Shown here piece by piece: positions 6,078 through 10,717 of a DNA stretch of 10,717 bases; position 1 is the stretch's first letter, and each line of letters begins with the position of its first letter. The notes below the pieces were generated by a model. That model searched no databases. It saw nothing but the letters and a program-made list of their open reading frames with translations, and was not told the origin of the DNA. The translations under genes were made by a program, and so were the position numbers. The DNA comes from Actinomycetota bacterium. GTDB taxonomy: Bacteria; Actinomycetota; Humimicrobiia; Humimicrobiales; Humimicrobiaceae. The stretch spans positions 1-10,717 of the forward strand of contig JALHTA010000021.1 of the NCBI GenBank assembly GCA_022865545.1, in the 5' to 3' direction.

Positions 6078-7013
6078 ATGCTGAGCCGCAAAAAGATCAT
6101 AGTAATCTGCGGCCCTACTGGTATTGGTAAAAGTAAGCTTGGTATAAGTATGTCTGGTTTTTTAGGTACAGATATAATTTCTGTAGATTCCATGCAAATA
6201 TACCGGGGGATGGATATAGGGACCGATAAGATAAATAGTAAAAAATACGGCATTAAGCAATATATGATTGATTTATTTGACCCGGACCACAAACTGACAG
6301 TAATGGAATTTAGAAATATAGCAAAACAAATTATAAGCCAGGAATTCATAAAATTCCGGAAGATCCCGGTCATGGTCGGAGGGTCCGGTTTATATATTAA
6401 GGCAATCATAGACGATCTGGATAAAGGCCCAGGGGAAGACAAGAAATTTCGGAAAGGTATTGAAGAAGATATTAAAAAAAATGGCTCTAAAAAATATTAT
6501 GACAGGCTGCTCGAAATAGACATGGACTATGCCTTAAAAATAAGTGAAAACGACAGCAGGAGGATCATAAGGGCGTTGGAAGTATTTCATCTTTCAGGAA
6601 CCCCTTTTTCCCAATTACAGAAAGCCTGGGACAGGAAGACTGACTACAATGTGACTTTTATAGGCCTTGACAGGGATAGAAGCCAGCTTTATCAGGATAT
6701 AGAAGAAAGAGTGGAAAATATGTTTGACAGGGGCCTGGTAAGAGAAATTGAAACTCTTATTGAAAAAGGTTATAAAGACTCCTTAAGTCTCAGTCAAGCT
6801 GTCGGATACAAGGAAGTACTGGCCTATACTGAAGGTAAAATAGATCTTGATAAATGCAAAGAAGAGGTGAAGAAAAACTCCAGGAGACTTGCAAAAAAAC
6901 AGATGACCTGGTTTGGACGGGATAGTAGAATTAATTGGATTAGAGTAGATAATTATGATAATATGTTTGACTTAATGCTAGATACTTTGAAGATAATTGA
7001 TGGGGAATTGTAA
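6078..7013 (+). CDS. miaA: tRNA dimethylallyltransferase MiaA
   Basis: MiaA transfers the dimethylallyl group from DMAPP to N6 of A37 in tRNAs reading UNN codons, making the substrate for MiaB. Family features (numbering from 6078) are the P-loop GPTGIGKS at residues 12-19, VDSMQIYRGMDIGTDK with the catalytic Asp, DLFDP, GGSGLYIKAII, RRIIRALEV, SLSQAVGYKE and the C-terminal RRLAKKQMTWFGRD. Start at 6078 gives 311 residues, as in E. coli and B. subtilis (314-316), with the P-loop near the N-terminus and a GAAAG ribosome binding site five bases upstream. The same frame is open back to an ATG at 5991, which would add 29 residues not typical of the family and has no ribosome binding site at normal distance (AGGG at 5967-5970 is 20 bases away). 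I prefer 6078 but the longer form is possible. Confidence 0.95.
   Translation: MLSRKKIIVICGPTGIGKSKLGISMSGFLGTDIISVDSMQIYRGMDIGTDKINSKKYGIKQYMIDLFDPDHKLTVMEFRNIAKQIISQEFIKFRKIPVMVGGSGLYIKAIIDDLDKGPGEDKKFRKGIEEDIKKNGSKKYYDRLLEIDMDYALKISENDSRRIIRALEVFHLSGTPFSQLQKAWDRKTDYNVTFIGLDRDRSQLYQDIEERVENMFDRGLVREIETLIEKGYKDSLSLSQAVGYKEVLAYTEGKIDLDKCKEEVKKNSRRLAKKQMTWFGRDSRINWIRVDNYDNMFDLMLDTLKIIDGEL
7002..7006 (+). promoter_or_regulatory. Ribosome binding site that decides the dapF start
   Basis: GGGGA lies 8 bases before ATG 7015, inside the last codons of miaA. It supports 7015 rather than the in-frame TTG 6997 or ATG 7000 as the dapF start; those would add 5-6 residues absent from the family. Confidence 0.6.
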
Positions 7014-7014
7014 T

Positions 7015-7872
7015 ATGAAAAGTATTGAATTTTCAAAGCTTAATGGTCAGGGAAACGACTTTATCCTTATAGATTCTTTTACAGATATTATAGATCTTTC
7101 ATCAATGCAAATTGCATCAATGTGCGACAGGCACTTTGGTATTGGTGCAGACGGGCTAATACTTGTGAAAAATTCTGATATTTGTGATTTTTACATGGAT
7201 TACTATAATCAGGATGGAAGCAAGGCAGAGATGTGCGGTAATGGTATAAGATGCATGTCAAAATTCATTTATGATATGAAATTAAGTACCAGGGATAAGT
7301 TTAGTATAGGTACTCTTGCAGGAGAGAAGATCATAGAGCTTGATTTATTTAATGGATATGTAAGAAACGTAAAAGTTGATATGGGTCCTCCAATATTTAA
7401 TCCGGAAGATATCCCGGTTGCTATAAAGGGCGGAGAAATATTTGATTACAGATTAAATACACCAGAGAGAGATTTTTTAATAAATTGTATTTCAATGGGA
7501 AATCCTCACTGCATTGTTTATCTCGAAGAAAATGATGATCTTGAAAAAATTCCTCTTAATAACTGGGGACTACTGCTAGAAGAACACTCCTTTTTTCCCA
7601 ATAAGACAAATGTTGAGTTCGTTAAGGTCTTATCAGGCAGTGAGTTAAAAATGAGAGTATGGGAGAGGGGAGTAGGCGAGACCCTGGCTTGTGGCACTGG
7701 TGCGTGTGCTGCAGCGGTAAGTGCATTCAAATTAAAAAAGATAACCGGACCGGTGGTTAAGGTAAAAGTGCCTGGCGGCATACTTAATATTATCTGGAAA
7801 GGGGGCACGTCCAGTGTCTTTCTTGAGGGGGAAGTGGAACATAGTTTTAATGGAGTATATTTTCTTAAATAA
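7015..7872 (+). CDS. dapF: Diaminopimelate epimerase DapF
   Basis: DapF interconverts LL- and meso-diaminopimelate, the last step before lysine and the source of meso-DAP for peptidoglycan. The 285-residue protein begins MKSIEFSKLNGQGNDFILID, the standard family N-terminus. The two catalytic cysteines of the two-base mechanism are present: Cys74 in EMCGNGIRC and Cys226 in LACGTGACAAA. Other family stretches are GIGADGLILV, GNPHCIVYL, NVEFVKV and MRVWERGVGET. The start at 7015 is chosen by the family N-terminus and the GGGGA ribosome binding site. The gene begins one base after the miaA stop, so the two are almost surely cotranscribed and probably coupled. dapL, the enzyme that makes its substrate, follows 96 bases downstream. 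miaA-dapF adjacency is typical of Actinobacteria. Confidence 0.97.
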   Translation: MKSIEFSKLNGQGNDFILIDSFTDIIDLSSMQIASMCDRHFGIGADGLILVKNSDICDFYMDYYNQDGSKAEMCGNGIRCMSKFIYDMKLSTRDKFSIGTLAGEKIIELDLFNGYVRNVKVDMGPPIFNPEDIPVAIKGGEIFDYRLNTPERDFLINCISMGNPHCIVYLEENDDLEKIPLNNWGLLLEEHSFFPNKTNVEFVKVLSGSELKMRVWERGVGETLACGTGACAAAVSAFKLKKITGPVVKVKVPGGILNIIWKGGTSSVFLEGEVEHSFNGVYFLK

Positions 7873-7968
7873 AGGTTTTTAAGATAGCAACAAAATAAAT
7901 AGAAATGATACACTCATAAATTACTTTTAAGGACTGAGATAGAAGAAATAATAGAAAGGAATTCATAA

Positions 7969-9132
7969 ATGAAAATTGAAGAGTCAAAAAGACTTAAGAA
8001 ATTACCACGTTATTTATTTGCTGAGATCGCTAAGATCATTAAAGAAAAAAGAGATCAAGGTATTGATGTGATAAGTCTCGGAATTGGGGACCCTGATATT
8101 CCCACTCCTAAAGGTATAATAGATGAAATCCAGAAGGAAGTTGAAAATCCGGTGAACCATCAGTATCCTTCAAGTTATGGAATGAGTTCTTTTAATGAAG
8201 CTGTTGCGGACTTCTATATGAATAGATTCAATGTAAAAATAGATCCAGCTAATGAAGTCATCCCATTATTTGGTGCAAAAGAAGGTATTGCAAATATAGC
8301 ATATACTTATGTCGATCCTGGGGATTATGTACTTGTACCAGATCCATCATACCCTGTTTACAGCATTGGTACGATGTTTGCAGGAGGGCAGATACATATT
8401 ATGCCTATGGAAGAAAAAAATAATTATATAATCGACCTTGATAATATAGATAAAGATATAGCTGCAAAAACAAAACTAATGCATGTAAATTATCCTAATA
8501 ATCCTACCTCTGCTATTTGCAGTATTGATTTTTATGAGAGATTGGCAGAATTTGCTTTAAAAAATAATATTATTGTGTGCCATGATAATGCCTATTCTGA
8601 TACTTATTTTGGAGATAACAGCCCGGCAAGCTTTTTAAATGCCGGTGGGTCAAAAGAGGTTGGAATAGAAATCTACTCTCTTTCAAAAACTTTTAATATG
8701 ACTGGGTGGAGAATAGGTTGTGCTGTGGGGAACAGGGAAGTGATAGGAAGCCTTGGAAAATATAAGAGCAATGTAGATTCAGGTGTTTTTAATGCAATCC
8801 AGTATGCGGCAATAAAGGCTTTTAAAAATTATAAGGAATACAGCGGCGAAAACAATAAGATCTATAAAAAAAGAAGAGAGATGGTGACAGGTATCCTCGA
8901 TAATATAGGAATTGATTATCATAAGTCAAATGCTACCATATATGTGTGGGCAAAAGTCCCTGAAGGTCATACATCAAAATCTTTTGCAAAGCTTGTGCTT
9001 GATGAAGCAAATGTAGTTGTGACACCAGGAAGTTCCTATGGTAAATTCGGAGAAGGTTATTTTAGGGTATCACTCACTATTTCAGATGACAGGTTAAAAG
9101 AAGCTCTGGATAGAATAGCTGGTACTTTTTAG
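7969..9132 (+). CDS. dapL: LL-diaminopimelate aminotransferase DapL (probable)
   Basis: This 387-residue protein is a fold-type I, class I/II PLP aminotransferase. Motifs are SLGIGDPDIPTP near the N-terminus, YPSSYGM, the NYPNNPT loop (174-180), HDNAYSD with the PLP-binding Asp206 and Tyr209, the Schiff-base Lys240 in YSLSKTFNMTGWRIG, and the substrate-carboxylate Arg in YFRVSL near the C-terminus. The GIGDPD opening and the SLSKTFNMTGWRIG block are close to LL-diaminopimelate aminotransferases, which make LL-DAP from tetrahydrodipicolinate in one step and bypass the succinylase and acetylase routes. The position next to dapF supports this. Another specificity (aspartate or alanine-type aminotransferase, as in some DapL/AspC-like relatives) cannot be ruled out from sequence alone. 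ATG 7969 has AAAGGA at 7955-7960, eight bases upstream. Confidence 0.85.
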   Translation: MKIEESKRLKKLPRYLFAEIAKIIKEKRDQGIDVISLGIGDPDIPTPKGIIDEIQKEVENPVNHQYPSSYGMSSFNEAVADFYMNRFNVKIDPANEVIPLFGAKEGIANIAYTYVDPGDYVLVPDPSYPVYSIGTMFAGGQIHIMPMEEKNNYIIDLDNIDKDIAAKTKLMHVNYPNNPTSAICSIDFYERLAEFALKNNIIVCHDNAYSDTYFGDNSPASFLNAGGSKEVGIEIYSLSKTFNMTGWRIGCAVGNREVIGSLGKYKSNVDSGVFNAIQYAAIKAFKNYKEYSGENNKIYKKRREMVTGILDNIGIDYHKSNATIYVWAKVPEGHTSKSFAKLVLDEANVVVTPGSSYGKFGEGYFRVSLTISDDRLKEALDRIAGTF

Positions 9133-9173
9133 GCGGCATATCCTGGCATGTATTATTTAAATTAAATATTTTT

Positions 9174-10454
9174 ATGACAAAAGAAAAAGCCCTATTAGTC
9201 TTTATTAGCTTTACTCAGAGAATCAAAAGTATCCCATCTAGTAGCGGCTATAGCCTGACTATTGATGAAAATATAGAAGAACTTACTAATTTAACGGTAA
9301 GCGCAGGTGCTGAAGTCTTACAGGTACTTAGTTACCGTCAAACAAAACCAAATCCAAAATACTTTATAAGTACCGGCCGGCTAGAAATAATCAAGAATAT
9401 AATATCTGAGAACGATATTGACCTCATAATCTTTGACGACGAGATAACCCCAACACAGCAAAGAAACTTACAAAGAAAACTTGATATAGGCGTGGTGGAC
9501 AGAACAGCGCTTATTCTTGATATATTCGCTCAAAGGGCTCGGAGTAGAGAGGGTAAACTACAGGTTGAACTTGCACAGCTAAACTATCTTCTGCCAAGAC
9601 TTATCGGAAAGGGAATTGAACTCTCAAGACTTGGTGGCGGTATTGGTACGAGGGGTCCAGGGGAGACACAACTTGAGGTTGACAGAAGAAAGATAAGAAA
9701 TAAAATAAGTGTCCTGGAAAAAAAGATCAAACAGATCTCTACTCAAAGAGACACACAAAGAAAAAGTAGAAATGATAATATTTTCCAGGTTGCTCTTGTA
9801 GGATATACTAATAGTGGTAAATCCACACTTTTGAATTCATTGACAAAGTCAGATGTAGAGGCAAAAAATATGCTTTTTTCTACACTTGATTCGACTACCA
9901 GAAAACTAAATCTAGACGTTAAGCCAGATGTGCTTCTTACCGATACGGTGGGTTTTATAGAAAAACTTCCTCATCAGCTTATTGCAGCCTTTAAGTCTAC
10001 ACTCGAAGAGGTCAAGATATCTGATTTACTGCTTCTTATAGCAGATATAAGCAATACTGGTTTTGAATCAAATATATTAAGTGTAAAAAAAGTACTAAAA
10101 GACATCGAAGTATGGGGAAAACCTTTTATTATGGTATTTAATAAGATCGATAAGGTAGAAAAAATATTGCTGGAAAGCATGCGTCTAAAATACAGGGACT
10201 GCATTTTTATATCTGCACTAAAATGTACGGGACTTGAGGGGTTAAGGGAAAGTATAAAGATCAATATTGAAAAGCATAATCTGGCCATTAAGGTAAAAAT
10301 ACCATACAGTGACCAAAAAATAATTTCATTTATATATCAAAAATGTAAAGTACTAAAAAGAGAAGATAAAAAAAGCAGTATTATTTTTGATTTGAATATA
10401 GAACCGAAATATAGTGATATATTAAAAGTTTACTTTATGGATTGTAAAAAATAA
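9174..10454 (+). CDS. hflX: GTPase HflX, ribosome-associated
   Basis: HflX binds the large ribosomal subunit and can split stalled 70S ribosomes under stress, driven by GTP. The 426-residue protein has the HflX N-terminal domain with STGRLEII, VVDRTALILDIFAQRARSRE and VELAQLNYLLPRL, then the signature glycine-rich loop GGGIGTRGPGETQLE (154-168). A basic coiled-coil helix follows. The GTPase domain shows G1 GYTNSGKST (210-218), the Thr-rich G2 region near 237-243, G3 DTVGF (257-261), G4 NKID (323-326) and G5 SAL (347-349). A short C-terminal domain follows. The start at 9174 lies 41 bases after dapL with no visible Shine-Dalgarno sequence (the preceding bases are nearly all A/T), so translation may be weak or use an unstructured leader. 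It ends 13 bases before the convergent lexA. Confidence 0.96.
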   Translation: MTKEKALLVFISFTQRIKSIPSSSGYSLTIDENIEELTNLTVSAGAEVLQVLSYRQTKPNPKYFISTGRLEIIKNIISENDIDLIIFDDEITPTQQRNLQRKLDIGVVDRTALILDIFAQRARSREGKLQVELAQLNYLLPRLIGKGIELSRLGGGIGTRGPGETQLEVDRRKIRNKISVLEKKIKQISTQRDTQRKSRNDNIFQVALVGYTNSGKSTLLNSLTKSDVEAKNMLFSTLDSTTRKLNLDVKPDVLLTDTVGFIEKLPHQLIAAFKSTLEEVKISDLLLLIADISNTGFESNILSVKKVLKDIEVWGKPFIMVFNKIDKVEKILLESMRLKYRDCIFISALKCTGLEGLRESIKINIEKHNLAIKVKIPYSDQKIISFIYQKCKVLKREDKKSSIIFDLNIEPKYSDILKVYFMDCKK

Positions 10455-10467
10455 GTGGAAAAGAAAA

Positions 10468-10717
10468 TTAGAAATATTTCCTGATAACGCCGATCACTTT
10501 ACCAAGGATGGTTACATCACTGACGATTATCGGTTCCATATAGTCATTTTCAGGCATCAGTTTTATTTCAGACTTACCCTTGAAAAACCTTTTAACGGTA
10601 GCTTCTTCTTCAAGGAGCGCAACTATTATTTCACCATTAATAGCTGTTTCCTGTTTACGTACCACCACAAGATCCCTGTCCATTATACCTGCATTTACCA
10701 TGCTGTCGCCTCTAACA
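10468..10717 (-). CDS. lexA: SOS repressor LexA, C-terminal peptidase domain (truncated by window edge)
   Basis: LexA represses DNA-damage genes and inactivates itself when RecA filaments trigger cleavage. Only the C-terminal 82 residues lie in the window, reading from 10717 down to the stop at 10468-10470. The frame remains open through the ATG at 10701 to the window edge. The visible sequence starts [21 protein letters not shown], in which Ser (10702-10704) is the catalytic serine of the S24 family, and continues with [18 protein letters not shown] carrying the catalytic Lys, then PENDYMEPI and the C-terminal [12 protein letters not shown]. The Ala-Gly cleavage site, the DNA-binding domain and the promoter lie outside. 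The gene converges on hflX with 13 bases between them, the same orientation as in mycobacteria. Confidence 0.95.
   Translation of the reverse strand, partial: VRGDSMVNAGIMDRDLVVVRKQETAINGEIIVALLEEEATVKRFFKGKSEIKLMPENDYMEPIIVSDVTILGKVIGVIRKYF

Noticed and set aside
5957..6442. 161-codon open frame on the - strand
   Set aside because: It is opposite miaA, whose motifs are clear, and its product shows no recognisable domain.
6997..7014. Upstream TTG or ATG start for dapF
   Set aside because: It overlaps the miaA end and adds residues before the conserved N-terminus, while GGGGA is well placed for ATG 7015.
7518..7913. 131-codon open frame on the - strand
   Set aside because: It is a shadow opposite the 3' half of dapF, including its catalytic cysteine region, with no family features.
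9148..9170. A/T-only inverted repeat before hflX (TATTTAA-A-TTAAATA)
   Set aside because: Made only of A and T in an A/T-rich gap; such repeats are expected by chance, and there is no T-run or other signal to support a role.

Overview
This window is AT-rich bacterial chromosome, densely packed with housekeeping genes. Nearly all genes lie on the + strand; the last one (lexA) is on the - strand. No tRNA, rRNA, insertion sequence, prophage or CRISPR array was seen.

The gene order miaB-miaA-dapF-(dapL)-hflX followed by a convergent lexA matches the order in Actinobacteria (Mycobacterium has recA-recX...miaB...miaA-dapF-hflX, with lexA pointing towards hflX). RNase Y next to SpoVS is the Bacillus-type arrangement, where ymdB lies between them. 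The low GC content, the hydrogenase maturation genes and the DapL lysine pathway would suit a deep-branching, low-GC anaerobic actinobacterial lineage or a related anaerobic Gram-positive-type bacterium. This placement is inference from gene order only.

Layout: (1) 1-801, the end of a [NiFe]-hydrogenase maturation block: a 5'-truncated maturation protease and hypA. (2) 802-1391, about 590 bases without a recognisable protein gene. It holds a hairpin, a possible 24-codon ORF, a near-consensus sigma70-type promoter (1040-1068) and a strong intrinsic terminator (1344-1376) that ends just before the rny ribosome binding site. (3) 1392-4377, a tight cluster of rny (RNase Y), an unrecognised MutL-like GHKL ATPase whose start overlaps the rny end, and spoVS. 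(4) 4531-7872, miaB, miaA and dapF: two tRNA-modifying enzymes that act in sequence on A37, then diaminopimelate epimerase. (5) 7969-10454, dapL and hflX. (6) 10468-10717, the C-terminal part of lexA on the - strand.

The genes fall into functional pairs. The protease and HypA mature hydrogenase. MiaA prenylates A37 of tRNA and MiaB then methylthiolates it. DapL makes LL-diaminopimelate and DapF epimerises it to the meso form for lysine and cell wall. RNase Y and HflX act on RNA and ribosomes. The two points most worth a second look are the uncharacterised ATPase between rny and spoVS, and the promoter-terminator unit directly upstream of rny.
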